DNA from: Mangifera indica
Lineage: Eukaryota; Streptophyta; Magnoliopsida; Sapindales; Anacardiaceae
DNA: 64,000 nucleotides
NCBI RefSeq assembly: GCF_011075055.1
Contig: NW_025401096.1
Span: forward strand, 496,001 to 560,000
Reading direction: 5' to 3'
The stretch's first letter is position 1, and each line of letters begins with the position of its first letter. A model generated the notes under the pieces. The model ran no database searches, was not told where the DNA came from, and saw only the letters and a program-made list of their open reading frames with translations. A program made the position numbers and the translations under genes. Below, piece after piece: positions 44,642 to 57,275 of this stretch.

Positions 44642-45234
44642 GGTATGTTTTAATTATGCTTAATCAATAGAATAAGCAACAGTATTGCTTTCATGTTTTC
44701 CCTGGGTGTTTGTTTCTTGCATTGCTCTTAGCTGGTTTCCAATGTTATTGCTTGGTTTGGTTTTTGCCTCAACAGTTTCATGTGTAACTTCGTATATAGT
44801 GTTATTGCTATCTTGTCCCCTGTCTTGCACTCGTGAAGATAGTAGGACAAGATGAGCTGCCCTTTTGGCTTTTATGTTATATTACACATTTAGTTAACCA
44901 AAAAAAAAAAAAAAAATGAAGATGCTGATTAAGAAATTAAATTTTAATTGTTTGTGCACTTATGAACAGGTAGAACCATTGATAAAAGAAAGAGATGTTG
45001 TACATGAATTACCGGCATATTCCTCATAGCTGCATGTATCCCATGATTAATTTGAAAAAGCAAAAAAGGATATCCAAGAACAATCAATTTTTATTGGAAA
45101 TATTCCTTTAATGAGTTCCTCTGGAAGTTTATAATAAATTATATATACAAAATTGTAAAACTAAATCCATCTTTTAAACAAAACCTGAAACATTTCGAAA
45201 ATTAAGGAAGCATTTGATTTGAGAGCATATATCT
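44642..45234. other. Intergenic with exon-like remnants
   Basis: CATCAGGTATGTTTT at about 44637 looks like a 5' splice site. At about 44958-44970 ATGAACAG precedes a 19-codon open segment ending in TAG. They could be two exon ends around a 320-bp intron, but no protein family is recognisable. A (A)17 run lies at about 44900. Confidence 0.3.
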
Positions 45235-46035
45235 TTTATTATTGTTTGATTACTACCTCCAACTTAAGTTTTAAAAAATTATCAGGATAGTCTTAATTTT
45301 ATTACAATTTTTTCATTACTTATTAAAATTTTAAAACAAAAATGTCATTATTTTCAATTAAAATAGCAATTAACTAAATAATATCTTAAAAAAAAAAAGG
45401 TAATAAGATAACAACCTGAAAAAAATAACTTAATTAATTAATTTTATAAATTGACAATATGAAAACAAATCCTAATATACAGTAAGAATATTTTGAAAAT
45501 ACATCAATTGAATGCTTTAACATAATACATGTTAGTTAAACAAAACATAGTACTAATTTATACACAATAATCTTTTGATAATATTTAAGCAGTATAATAT
45601 TTGAACAATGGTATGTGTACACACTTATAGTATATAATTTGGAGACATAAATGATATATCATCATATGATTAGATATTATTTTATTTTTAATTCAAAATC
45701 ATCTAATTATATGATAATATTTTAATATTTTATTATCTATGTACATAAATTATGTATAAAAATATGTATACATAGTTTTATTGATAATATTTTAATATTT
45801 TGTCAACTAAATACAATAATAAATTATACATACTAATTTTAGCAAAGATAATAATAATTTATATTCAATAATCTATTAAATACTCTATTAGTAGTAATCT
45901 TTCATTTTTTTTTTTTATAAACTATTAGGTGTGATTTTAATTGAGATTATCAGGATGCTGAGTCATTTTCACTTTTTCGCTGTCTAAAATAATTAAATGT
46001 ACATTTTTTGCAATTGAAAAACAATTAGCCCTAAA
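45235..46035. repeat. Copy C (part 1) of the duplicated segment at 28905-29747
   Basis: It aligns with 28910-29360 and 29670-29745 in order, including GGTAATAAGATAA-AAC, AACTTAATTAATTAATTTTATAA and the AGTCATTTTCACTTTT end. It contains an extra AT-rich insertion (about 45610-45790) and lacks the inverted-repeat insertion seen in the other copy. No coding sequence. Confidence 0.78.
45610..45790. mobile_element. AT-rich MITE-like insertion in copy C
   Basis: This sequence is absent at the matching place 29283-29290 of the related copy. Near its left end is GGTATGTGTACACAC; near the right end is TATGTATACATAG, a partial inverse. The core (45670-45720) matches the core of the insertion at 28210-28272, so both are members of one short AT-rich family. 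Borders are approximate. Confidence 0.6.
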
Positions 46036-46379
46036 TTGAGATCAAGGTAAATGTGTTAATATAAAGTTTAGACAAAGTCATTTATATGATATTGAAAGAA
46101 AGCTTAGACAAGGCCATTTAAATGCATCTTATTGAAGGAAATAAAACAATCATAAGACTAGCCAGTAAAAGCAAGTATATTTTGTTGGGTAGTTGTTACC
46201 TATGCATCCCTATTTTGAATCCTCACACCATTCACATTTATTTTCCCTTTCTCTTCCTATATGTTCCTGTTGGACATAATCATGTCAATTCTATAAATAA
46301 AAATATTGTAAAATTTGTGTACCTGAATTTGATTCCTTTGCTTCTATTATGAATTGAATATGATCTAAGGTTTGATGGT
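46036..46379. other. Intergenic, nothing recognised
   Basis: No supported gene. An open frame at 46122-46352 (+) is hydrophobic near its end and unrelated to any family I can name. Confidence 0.45.
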
Positions 46380-46640
46380 TAATCCTTTCGACAACACAAT
46401 TTGCCATTGTACTTTTTTATGGGTTCTGGAAGAGATCACTCTTCTGCATATTTGGTATTGGGATGAGAGAGGAGAGAACTTGCGTTTCTGTAATATGTGT
46501 TGTCTCCAGAATGCGGCAGCTTGAGACATTAAATATGTCCAATTGCAACAGCCACTAAGTCTTACCAACTGCCATGCAGTTAATTAAGTTATAGGTTGGG
46601 TCGAACCCGTCATGGGTGGATCTGAACCTAATGGTTCCGA
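46380..46640 (-). repeat. Relic LTR related to copia 1 / copia 2 LTRs
   Basis: AACTGCCATGCAGTTAATTAAG at about 46566 and GTCATGGGTGGATCTGAACC at about 46609 resemble the ends of the copia 1 LTR (AACTGCCCTTTGGCAGTTAATC, then GGTGGACCCGG) and the copia 2 LTR (CATGGGTGGACC). No PBS or partner is seen, so this is at best a decayed solo LTR or fragment. Confidence 0.4.
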
Positions 46641-46829
46641 AAGTTCTTTTTTTCCTCTTCCTCCATTTCTCTACCCACTTATTCGATGTTTTTGCAGGGA
46701 GAAATGGAAGTTAGTTCAAGAGGCTCTAAAACGACAGAGTTTCATGTTTCAAGAGAATGAGTAGGAAGAGATAAACACACTAGTCTTGAGAGCCTAACAA
46801 GAACAAAGTTGTTGGTAGCTGTAGCATGA

Positions 46830-47320
46830 GAAAAGCCCATATTATTTACTATCTACCTAGATTTGACCAGATTGAGCACCCTCGGAAGGTGGTCTCCCAT
46901 CATCATATCCTAGCTACGACAGGATTTAGGCCAATAATAAACTTCTCCATTTACCTCTGTGCAAAACTCGCTAACCCAAGAGCATATCTTGCTAGAGTGT
47001 TAAATCGAGTGGCATAGTCTTTCACTGTGCTTAACTCCAATTGGTGATGGAGAAACTTTTGTGCTCTTGCAAGATTGTGCCAATTACCTTGTACTCAACA
47101 TCAAACATGTCTTGAAACTCTGTCTTGGTCAATCTTGACACATCATTCAGCTCTGAAGTCATCCTCCACCATACTATAGGTGGCATATCGAATCTTTTCA
47201 ACATTTGTCATGGTGAAAAAGGACATAACACTCTTTACAACCTTCATGCATTCCTCAACCATGGTGAGATCACTCGTGTTAGAAAAATTCAATGGCTCGT
47301 GTGGTCTATTAGTCTATAAA
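46830..47320 (-). pseudogene. Ty3/gypsy gag fragment
   Basis: On the minus strand a retrotransposon gag domain is readable in pieces. A SRLTKTEFQDMFDVEY segment (about 47140) precedes, after a frameshift, LELSTVKDYATRFNTLARYALGL (about 47045-46980) and MEKFIIGLNP (about 46950). These are the conserved helices of plant gypsy gag. No pol or LTR can be assigned to it. Confidence 0.65.
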
Positions 47321-47859
47321 TGAGGTGCAGTTGCATCTGTCTCACAACTAGTGTCTCTTTTCTTGACTTAGATGGTCCCCTGATCTCTCCATGAGTAGGT
47401 GGTGTCTGATATAATTCATTCTCGTCTCTAGGATCATCTCTAACCCATATAATAAACTAGATACGGTAAGATTAATTTACATGAATGATATATAATTCAA
47501 TTTGATCCACAAGATCTTCACACCAGTTATAAAATACTAAATTAAAAATAGAGTTTATAGAAATACTTGATTGAGCTATATCTTTGAATTTGCAAAGCTC
47601 CTGAAAATAACCTTGATTATAATGACTAATTTTTCTCTCATGAAATCTCCTTTAATGATAACTTTCAATAGGTCAAGATATTGTGAAGGTTCCAGACAAG
47701 ATTCTTAATAAATATATAGTAGTTTATTGAACTTCATCAAAGGTTTGATAACCTATATGTCAAGTTAGGCTAAGAATGTGTCTATATATAGTAGATTATT
47801 TGACACCATCAAATTTAATTTCTTATTCAGTTTCACATAATAATGAAAAGAATGTAATT
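47321..47859. other. Intergenic, nothing recognised
   Basis: No gene, repeat or signal can be supported. Two related words (AATATATAGTAGTTTATTGA at 47708 and TATATATAGTAGATTATTTGA at 47782) suggest a weak short direct repeat. Confidence 0.45.
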
Positions 47860-48160
47860 TAACAGGTCTATATATGTATAATATTATGATAATTTACAAA
47901 TAACAATATATAAAACATTAAAAAATTGTGAAGCAAAGAGTGGTTATTTTGGCTAATAAAAAAAGTTTATTTTTAATGACTATAATTATATTTACTTTGC
48001 TTAGAATCGGATATGGGTAGTCTATTCATACAATCAGAGATTAATTTTCCAATTAGAATTGATTGTTTGAGATTATCACTTCACAAATTGAGGAATTAGT
48101 TTCTGATATCATAAATTAGTTTCCTGATTATTTGTCTAATCCAACCTATGAATTTCCATT
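47860..48160. repeat. Copy C (part 2): diverged copy of the PMEI upstream region
   Basis: From about 47875 (ATAATTTACAAATAACAATATATAAAACATT...) through AAGCAAAGAGTGGTTATTTTGGC to the TTAGTTTCCTGATTATT words this aligns with 27890-28050 and 30110-30260. It is more diverged than those two from each other. No PMEI coding sequence is found next to it. Confidence 0.7.
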
Positions 48161-48261
48161 AGTTGAGATATAATAAAATATAATTTCTTCAAATTTCTAC
48201 CTAAAATAAAATATTTGTATAAAATTAAGCGATTGTATATATATATATTCAAATAGCTTTT

Positions 48262-48642
48262 TGTTAGCATTTTCAAAAAATCTTTCCAGGATCAAATTAG
48301 ATTTTACCTGATTGTTGATTGCTTGATGATGATATTATCATTACCTCATAAATTTTCCATAACACTAATTTGCCATTTGCTCAAGTGAAATTTGTGCTTT
48401 TGGTACAAGAGTTTTTACAGAAGAATTGCAATAGATGAAAATATGCGCAACAACCTCCCTTTGTATTTTTGTGTAATATTTATTTGGGTGGCAGTTGGGA
48501 TTTCAAAATCTGAATTGCTATTAACTATTGGTAACTATCAAGGGCAGTGCAGTCAAATCTCATCCCAAGGGTAATTTAGGTAATTCTCTCATTATATGGA
48601 CATAGGTTAGGTCAACCAATCATGGGTAGACCAATCTCAATA
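48262..48642 (-). repeat. 3' LTR of copia 2
   Basis: 381 bp, beginning (+) TGTTAGCATTTTC and ending CCAATCTCAATA. It aligns along its whole length with 56892-57270. The next bases, TCTCCCACT, are the complement of a purine tract. Confidence 0.9.
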
Positions 48643-48651
48643 TCTCCCACT
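48643..48651 (-). other. Polypurine tract of copia 2
   Basis: The minus strand reads AGTGGGAGA, directly adjacent to the 3' LTR. Confidence 0.75.
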
Positions 48652-49760
48652 CACATGTGATAGATGATCTGCATCAAAACTCTTACACAAAAATTTCACA
48701 GAGCAGAACATTTCATACTGGCAAACGTATCATGCAACCTTATGAGCAACTTGCACTTGAAAACTAATTTACTATGCATCGATTAGAAATAACACAGTCA
48801 TTTCTACTCAAATAAAAGTACTCTAGATTTACTCAATAACACTAGCTCCCTTTAATCTTTCATTTATTATTGTGTTATTTTTTGATGTATCCATGATCAA
48901 GTCCATTTTCCCATATGAGTGATAAGATCAGTCAGCCAATGGACACATGTGATATATAAGTCTTTCTTTTTTATTCAAAATTCTCAATTTAAACTTACTT
49001 GTTTTTCTAGTTATGTTTTATAGGTCGAACCGTATGTGGCCATAAGTACCAAGCTAAGATAGCAAACACTAAGAGTAAATGTCAAACAACAATAAAGAGT
49101 CTAAGGGTATCTAATAAGGTAATCCTCATAAAGTTTTACACCATAAGGAACCATAGATTTATCCTCTCACTACTTCAAATGGTCATCTTACTTATGCACA
49201 CATGGTATGAATCATATACTACAGTGTGTATTATTTAAAATGTCATTACTAATACTGTACAAATATTTGTTTAGTCGTTATACTCAATGCCCAAACTGAG
49301 TTCTTAATCATCTCTCTAATCTTACAGGTATTACTATTTATTAAGAACTTACATATGAAATTTACAAGTTATTTGGATATGGGGAATTCAAACCAGTCAT
49401 TGCTAAATTTATCAATTCATGACCTCATCTTGATTAATCATCAAAACGACATGTCTAATAATAATAATTCGTTTCTTGAGTAATCCTCCTCCTCTTTGTG
49501 CGCTCTCTCAACACTACTATTCTTAAGAAATATGTCTCATTTTTGCATGCTCTTTTAACGTCAAAGGCAATTGCTCGTGTGAATGAGCCAATCTTAAACT
49601 TATGTGACATTATGATCTTGTTGAACTTTGAAAATAATGTGCATATTGTGAAATACCAATAATTCAAACATATGGATGAAGGCAAAAACAAACTTGAATT
49701 ATTTGGTTTTCAAGGTTGTGTTACAAGTACAATATATACTTAACAATTCATCTATTATAT
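48652..49760 (-). other. copia 2 region between RNase H and polypurine tract
   Basis: About 1.1 kb separates the end of the RNase H domain from the polypurine tract, far more than usual for copia. No coding domain is recognisable on either strand, and an open frame at 49691-49455 matches nothing known to me. It may hold an unrecognised insertion or an extended 3' untranslated region. Confidence 0.5.
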
Positions 49761-51330
49761 TCAACACAAACAAAGAGATTTAACATATGCAAGATATACA
49801 TCTCTCAAAATCGGTTTAGTTAAAGGATCGACAATCATACTATGTGTAGAAATATATTGTACAGTCAATTCCTTCTTTGAAATGATATCTTTAATAAAGT
49901 TATATCTAGTGCCGAAATGTTCGATTTTATTATGAAATTTGAAATCTTTTGTAAAAGTTATCATAACTTGATTATCACAATGTACGACTATTGGATTGAC
50001 TACTTTGTCCTATGTACCCAAATTCTCAAACAAATTTCTTAACCAAACACCTTCTTGCATAGTTGCAGAGCATGCTATAAATTTGGCTTCTATTATGGAT
50101 AAGACTATGCATGCATATTTCTTATTGCTCCAAGATATGACATCCTTTCGGAGTAAAAGAGCATTACTAGAAGTTGATTTACATTGGTCTAAATCACCAC
50201 CCTAGTTAGCATCCAAATAGCTAACAATACACATATTTTATCCTTGATAGCATAAATAATAATCCACAATGCCTTCCAGACAACTTAATATCCTCTTGAC
50301 AAGCCTTCTAGTGTTCCTTTACAGGGTTCGATTGATATCGACTGACCAACCCAATAGTGAAGCAAATATTGGGGCGTGTACACATCGTAACATACATTAG
50401 ACTTTCAACCACATTTGAATAAGGTACTAAAAACATTTCATGTTTCTTATTTTGAGTCTTAGGACATATGTCTTTGCTCAACAAATCACCTTTTGACATA
50501 AGATTATTTACGAGTTTACAGTTCATCATATTGAATCGTTCTAGAATCTTTTAGGTATAACACTTTTAACAGGGCTAAAAGTTTCTTAGAATGATTTCTT
50601 TTAATTTTAATACCCAAAATATAATTTTCTTTACCCATATCTTTCATGTTAAAATTTGTGGATAATCAATTCTTAATATCATCACATACTCCAAATCATT
50701 CCCAGCTATTAGTATATCATTCACATAAAGAGATAAAATTGCAAATTTGTCATCAAGCTTTTTTACATAGACATAGTTGTTTTGTTTTAACATCTTAAAA
50801 TTATAAGACAATATAACCTTATGAAATTTTAATTGTCTTGATGACTGCTTTAGGCTATATATTAATTTTAGAGGCTTGCATACTTTGTACTTTTGGCTGT
50901 TTACCATGAAACTTGTAGGTAGATCTCTTCATCAAGTTCTCCATTAAGGAAAGTTGTCTTGATGTCATTTGATGCAATTCTAGATCTAAATATGCTACTA
51001 TAGCTAGAATTACACGGATTGAGGTATATCTCACAACAAGCGAAAATGTTTCTTTGTAATCTATACTTTTTTGTTAGGTATAGCCTTTTGCCACAATACG
51101 AGCTTGGTATATATCTATTAAGCCATCTGCCTTACATTTTTATTTTGAGCATCCATTTATTCCCAATAGGTTTCCAACTAGATGGCAAGTCTACTAAACT
51201 ATAGGCTTGATTAATTTGTATGGATTTCATTTCCTCTTCTAATGCTTCTTGCCATCTTCCCTTGTCAAGGGATGATTGAATTTCTTTGATGTTTTTAGGC
51301 TCTTCGTCTTCTAGAGGAGTGGTCATGAAA
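49761..51330 (-). pseudogene. copia 2 reverse transcriptase and RNase H (broken)
   Basis: 51326-51132 opens the RT with RWQEALEEEMKSI and SWKPIGNKWMLKIKM. 50907-50644 carries the palm: CKPLKLIYSLKQSSRQ and the catalytic box at 50727-50716, which reads YVND instead of YVDD, followed by ILIAGND. 50529-50308 is the connection (MYVTMCTRPNICFTIGLVSRY). 49964-49761 is the RNase H end (HFGTRYNFIKD, then ELTVQYISTHSMIVDPLTKP). Frameshifts separate these blocks. Confidence 0.85.
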
Positions 51331-51479
51331 ACTTTGTTTTCAATTCCAAAATGTCATTTAGGGATTCTAGGACGTTCATTCCTATATAATTGAGGATCTT
51401 CACTCTCACTATCCAAAATAGATTGGAGTTCAATTGATGGTCATTGAGACTACATTCTTCATATTTCTCTTCCGTCTCA

Positions 51480-52660
51480 TATAGATGAAGCTTTTTTCAA
51501 TGTTACCCCTGTTAGGAAAGTCATCCTCTATGAATGTCACATTTCTAGATACTATTTTAGTTACTCTTCTATTAAAGTTCTCTCATATGAACACATACCT
51601 TTGGGAGTGTTATAAGTATTTTACAAAGACAAATTTCTTTCCTTTTAGTCTTAATTTTCAAAATTTATGGGAGAAGTCATGGATGTATGATGTTAACCCT
51701 GAAGGTCGCATCATATTCAAATCATGTTTTTTACATGTCTATAACTTATAAGAAGTGGAAGTAACTGACTTAGTGGGCACTCAGTTAAGTACATAAGTTG
51801 CAGTTAATAAGACATCTCCCTAATGCAAAATTAGAAGATTTGCTTGCGCTACCATAGACCTAACCATTTCTAATAGAGTTCGATTCCTTTATTCTACTAC
51901 ACTGTTTTGTTTTGGAGTTCTTAAAATCATTACTTGCCTCACTATTCCTTTTTCACTACATAATTCCTTAAATTCAATTGATAAACAATCATGGCCTCGA
52001 TCAGTTCTTAAAGCTTTCATTCTTTTATCTAACTAATTTTTAACCTCATTTATATAATGTTTAAAACAATCTATTACTTTTAACTTATGAGAGATCCAAT
52101 ATGCATGACCAAAATATAAATAATCATTTATAAAAATAATGAAATAGGATGCACCTTTTCTAACTTTGACATTTATAGGACCACAAATATCTAAGTGTAG
52201 AAGTTGCAAAGGAAGTTTAGCTCTAATAACTTTGTCAAATGATTTTCTTGTAGTTTTTTTTGCTAAGCAATGCTCGCAAACAGGTAAATCAAATTTTGTG
52301 ATAGGTCCTAATAAACCTTCACGGGCTAATCTACTCATTCTATCTTGGCTAATATGCCCTAATCTAGCATGTCATATATTTGCATCTACATCCATACTAC
52401 TAAGAGTTACAGATAACAAAAAACTAATAGAATTATCATAATTACATAATAAAATTGTTTAGCACCATAAAACTTTATGACGAAAATCCAGATCCATAAT
52501 ACATAGTACCATGATAAATCTTAACCAAGTTTTGAGAGAAAACAAATTATATCCTAGCTTTAATATAACAAGTACATAAACCAAATTTTGCTGAATTTCT
52601 GAAGTGTACAGAACTTCATGTAGGTATAAGGTTTCACTACCGTGCAAAACTAATTTGCAT
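51480..52660 (-). pseudogene. copia 2 integrase with GAG-pre-integrase domain (broken)
   Basis: 52647-52459 reads the region before the integrase (LYLHEVLYTSEIQQNLVYV). 52338-52033 is open and contains the zinc-binding and early catalytic blocks: LPVCEHCLAKKTTR, LHLDICGPINVKVRKGASYF and FIIFINDY. The later catalytic part, from 52030 to 51480, is recognisable only by alignment with copia 1 (5000-5660). Confidence 0.82.
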
Positions 52661-52689
52661 GTGTCTATTCCTTTTATTTATACTTTTGT

Positions 52690-53722
52690 GTTATTGCCTA
52701 CATAAATCCATCACGTCTTTCTCAGTATTTGACAAAACTTTACAAAAGCTCTTTTATCATGAGCTACAAGGTCTATGGCTCCTAAGTCTATAGTTCACAT
52801 AGGATGAGATTTAGTTAATAAAATGATATTGGAAACCTAAATCTTACAATTCAAGACATGATAAGACAATAACTTTTTCAGCTCTATACACTCACAGGCG
52901 AAGTGACCTTTGTTCTTATAGTTGTAATAGATTAGAATGGTTTTATCTTTTTTCCCAGTGAACTCACCTCTTTTGCACTTAAACCGCTTATTCTTATTTA
53001 CAGGTCCTTGGATGATCTCTTTCCTTTTTTTGGACTTACACCATTTTTGCTTGCAACCAGAAAACTTTTTGAAATTAGACTAAAACACATATGCATGATC
53101 ACCTAGTCCAACAACCTCTAAATACTCAACTTCTAACTGAAAGTGGTGAGCAATATCATCGAAAGTCTTGATATTATCATTATGAGTCATATTGACTTTT
53201 GTGTGCTTCTAACTATCAGAGAGAGGTCATATAACAACCTAAACTTGTTATTCATTAGTTAGGTCATGCCTAACTCAGTTATTATGTTTGACATTTCCTT
53301 TAGATATTGTTTCATTGACTTATTGGGAACCTTCTTATACATGACGAACTTTATGGTCAACTACCTAAGTTTGAAGATGGCGGTTCCTCTAAACTTCTCT
53401 ATCAATACCACCCATATGACATGTATAGTTTTACATTACTAATACAGATAAGTAATGTCATCATTTATTAAGCTGATAAAGATCCTTTAGCAATTGAATC
53501 TTTCTTTTTCCAAGTGTTTTAAGCATTCATGTCATGCTTATACTGAGCATTATTTGGATTATACCCTTCGACTAGCTGGGGCTTTTTCATTACCTAATTA
53601 GTATCCTTCAAGGCCTCTTATTTATCCAGGATATAATGCATTCTCATTCTCCAAATTTTATAGTTGTTCCCATTTAATCTTTCTCCCTTATTCAAGTTAG
53701 TGATAATATTTTTCAAAGCCAT
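52690..53722 (-). pseudogene. copia 2 gag and protease (broken)
   Basis: An ATG at 53722 begins a copia gag with LNGNNYKIWRMRMHYILDK, the conserved N-terminal block. The zinc knuckle at about 52932-52890 reads YYNYKNKGHFACEC, with tyrosine at both leading cysteine positions. The protease segment at about 52800-52690 has DLGAIDLVAHD in place of the DSGATDH-type active site and ends in IYVGNN. Several stops are present. Confidence 0.78.
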
Positions 53723-56700
53723 TATTTATATAACTACAGAGATGTATCAATGCAACATCAACTAATCAAGATATATACACATTTATTATCACAATTGTGC
53801 ATTAAAATTAAATATTTCATATAAGACATAAAATCGACAGTTCACTATGTTCCCAATCATTATCTATAGCTCAAATGTTCAATATTTTAAAATTTAATCT
53901 AATTGTGCTAATGTAAATTCTAGGCGAGAATTATTAAATTCTATCAATTTCAGAATTCTCATAAATGAACAAAAAAATAATTATTGAATCAACAAATGGT
54001 TCAATATATATATAATGCAAAATGAAGTTCCATACAAAGAGCATTACTAATATAAAGGATCATATATACATGAGATTTAAATCATTTCAATAACTAGGAC
54101 CAACTTCTAAACTATCATTAATCCGAGGCTTATATGAATTAAAATAAGGCATACTAAGTAGCAGCAACCCTTTATGTCTATAGTAGTTGAAAAGGGTGAA
54201 GACCTCTTCAGATTTTTTAATGATCCTTGTAGTGACATTATCCAAGATAAAGCTTTTACACTATTTGTGATAACCTGCATGCCTTGCACTTCATTGGTTT
54301 AGGAAAATAAATAGAGTTGTAGATTTTCTTATATTCATGACAATGTTTCGCTCTTTTGTAAGTTGTAACTCATAAAAGTAATCCCTAAAGGTCTTTTCTT
54401 TCTTATTCTAGAGAAGTTTAGTGATTATGAAAGCCCAATCATCAGACATGGACCTAAGCAATCCTTTCATCTTTTAAATCCCATTCTTTCTTACTTATAG
54501 TCCAAATGTGTGAGAAGAGATTGTCCTCTGGATTCATCTTATAGTTTAGATAGTAGTTCTTAGTCAACATGTTTACCCTATATATGAACAACGAATAGAC
54601 AATAATAAATTACACATGCATAACAATACAAACAATATATGTTCACATGTTATTTAGTAATGTATAATTCAAAACACGTCTTGAAAACATTGATAAGTGT
54701 TCATTTCATGCAAAAATGGTTATACAAGCTCTTACGCATGATAGGACTCACAAGATCTGAGTCAATGTATCGATCCGAGCCTACACACACTACCACACAT
54801 CAGTAAGAAACCTGCAAGCACTAAAACAAGCTTTGACCTACTACCATGTGTCATCACACATCAACACTGGACTTGGACTAGTGTTGGCCAAACTTTAACC
54901 ATTGATTGGTCAAATATTGATCATTAACGGTCAAACGACCCACGAGTTGAAACCTAGTCGAGTCACCCAATTGACTAGGCGAGTTGCCCATTGATCGATG
55001 GGTTTTGATATTTTTAGTAAATACGAGAATGAAAAAAAAATGATACAAAAATTATACAGGTATGACACAACAAATAGTGAAAAATACGTTTGTAAAAAAA
55101 GCTCATAAAATTCGTATATAGGAAATTATGAAATGTACATATATGGGTTTAATACGACACATTGTCAATAATACGTTTCTAAAAATACAATAATATCAAT
55201 AATAATTTTAGCACTTTTCATGAATTTTCTAATAAAAATTAATATAACGATTCAAATATAAAGTATATAGTTAACTATTAAACTTAATAACATAATAGAT
55301 AATCGAAATCCAAATTATTGTCTCAAGAGTCTCAATGAAGACTTCGTTGAGACTGAAACACGAGATACATGCCTGCGATATTAAAATCATTACAAAACTA
55401 ACATAAATAAATTCCTAATTTATGTCAAACAAGCCTATATGAGCCTAAAGAGCACAGTGTTATGCACTTTAAAAGGTTTATCATCAAAACATGCAAATAG
55501 AAAACTAAACACATAAACAATCAAGAACAACACTAAGATTAGTTGTTAGGGCATCTAGAGAAACATTTAATTGAAGATACTTATGCAAAATCCAATTTAA
55601 CATTAGAAGTACCTTCTCATGTTAGAAATGAACCAAAAACAATAATCACTAAAAAGTTCACAACTTTCATAAGACATAAAAGAGTTTGTCATTTTGAGGA
55701 ATAAATATGACTACACAGTGAAACTAGAGGTGGCTTTCATCCATTATACCAAAAGATAGTATTATGCTACAATCAAAATCATTTACATATAAAGTCTTTA
55801 AAATAAAACAAGGGAAGATATTAACAAAGGAAATACTAAATAACAAAGAGCGATACCAACTTTTTTTTTCAAAGATTGTATATAGGCCTAAGGGGAAATT
55901 AGAAGCAGTACATGTATGCATAATAAGGTTGCCATATCAGCACGATTATTAATTGCAAGACCTTCCTATAAGGAGGGAGAATATGAATTTAGGGATTAAG
56001 AAGATAGTTTAGGTGTTTGACTATTTTCGTGGAGCGTGAATCTTTGTACAAGGGAGGGAGAATGGGAAATTAGGGATTAAGAAGAAACAAATTGGGATTC
56101 TTTTTTTAAATAGTTATCATATTATCGTAAATAATTGAAAATGGAATGGACAATTTTGTACTCTAAGCTTAGCCAAAAATTCAAAAATATGGCAAACATA
56201 AAATACAATCGAATAATTCGTATTTAATATGGGAATAGTGTAAAATATGCATTTAATACATTTTGGGATCAAAACTTCTTTTCAGCATGTTTAATATGTG
56301 AATTAAATGGGAAGGTAAATAATATGTATTTTTACTAACCAGGGCTTTGACTAACCTTTTGACCAATGGGTCAGGCAATTGGGTTTTTCCAACCCAATTG
56401 CAACCCCATGCCATTAAGAGCCTTAATCTTGCTACCAATGTAATAGGCTATGATTCAATCATCGATCAATGGTGACATGATAGGGTTTTTGAAGCTCAAA
56501 TAATGACAGTTCTAATTGCATGAAAATTCAACAACAATGTCATCAGAGTTTGATGAATTTGAGGCAAAGAAAAAACATGCATTGATGATGATTTATGGCC
56601 TTTGGAACACCTATACGAAGTCAATTTTGATGAATTGTTAAAATTAAAACACATATCATTTATACAATAACCAAATGCAAATGATTACATGCATCAAAAG

Positions 56701-56879
56701 AATTCAATTTTGTCAAAATCAGCAAGTGATAAGGTCGAATTTTTTAATTAAAAAAATATTTGCATACTATTCACATTATTCATAGAGAGTTTATTTCCGA
56801 AAAAAAAAACTATACCACAATTTTATCATTCACAAGCCAAAACAATCACAATAAAAAACCAAAAAAAAAAAAACACAGA
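53723..56879 (-). other. copia 2 leader, unusually long
   Basis: About 3.1 kb of non-coding sequence separates PBS and gag, roughly twice the copia 1 leader. 53750-53970 and 54890-55000 align with the copia 1 leader. 55020-56250 has no counterpart there and may be an inserted sequence. No protein domain is recognisable in the short open frames. Confidence 0.6.
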
Positions 56880-56890
56880 CTTTGATACCA
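56880..56890 (-). other. Primer-binding site of copia 2 (one change)
   Basis: The minus strand reads TGGTATCAAAG, the Met-tRNA primer site with one G-to-A change, one base from the LTR edge. Confidence 0.8.
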
Positions 56891-56891
56891 A

Positions 56892-57270
56892 TGTTAGCAT
56901 TTCCAAAAAATCTTTTCAGGATCAATTGGACTTACCAGATTATTGATTGTCTAATGATAATGTTGTCATTGCCTCTTGAATTTTCCATAATACTAATTTG
57001 CCAGTTGCTTACATGAAATCTATGTTTTTGGTACAAGAGTTTTTAGAGATAAATTGCAATAGATGAAAATATACACAACCACCTCCCTCTGTATTTTTGC
57101 GTAATCTTTATTTGGGAGGCAGTTGAAATCTCAAACTCCCAACTCTTATTAACTACTGGTAACCGTAAAGGGTAATTTAGTCAAATCCCATCCCAAGGGT
57201 AATTTAGGTAATTTTCTCATTATATGGATATGGGTTAAGTCAACCCATCATGGGTGGACCAAGCATCATA
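56892..57270 (-). repeat. 5' LTR of copia 2
   Basis: 379 bp, beginning (+) TGTTAGCATTTCC and ending CCAAGCATCATA. Partner of 48262-48642, followed by the CTTTT target duplication at 57271. Confidence 0.9.
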
Positions 57271-57275
57271 CTTTT

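Larger units (their letters stand above)
48262..57270 (-). mobile_element. Ty1/copia retrotransposon 'copia 2', structurally complete, coding regions broken
   Basis: Reading right to left: 5' LTR 57270-56892, PBS 56890-56880, leader of about 3.1 kb, gag from 53722, protease, integrase, RT, RNase H, polypurine tract near 48650-48643 and 3' LTR 48642-48262. CTTTT at 48257-48261 and 57271-57275 is the likely 5-bp target duplication. The LTR termini are TG on one side and TA, not CA, on the other in plus orientation. Copia 1 is a truncated relative. Confidence 0.88.

Noticed and set aside
53723..56438. Short frames in the copia 2 leader (for example 56438-56253) as possible extra genes carried by the element
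   Set aside because: They are short, lack recognisable domains and have no counterpart in the copia 1 leader.
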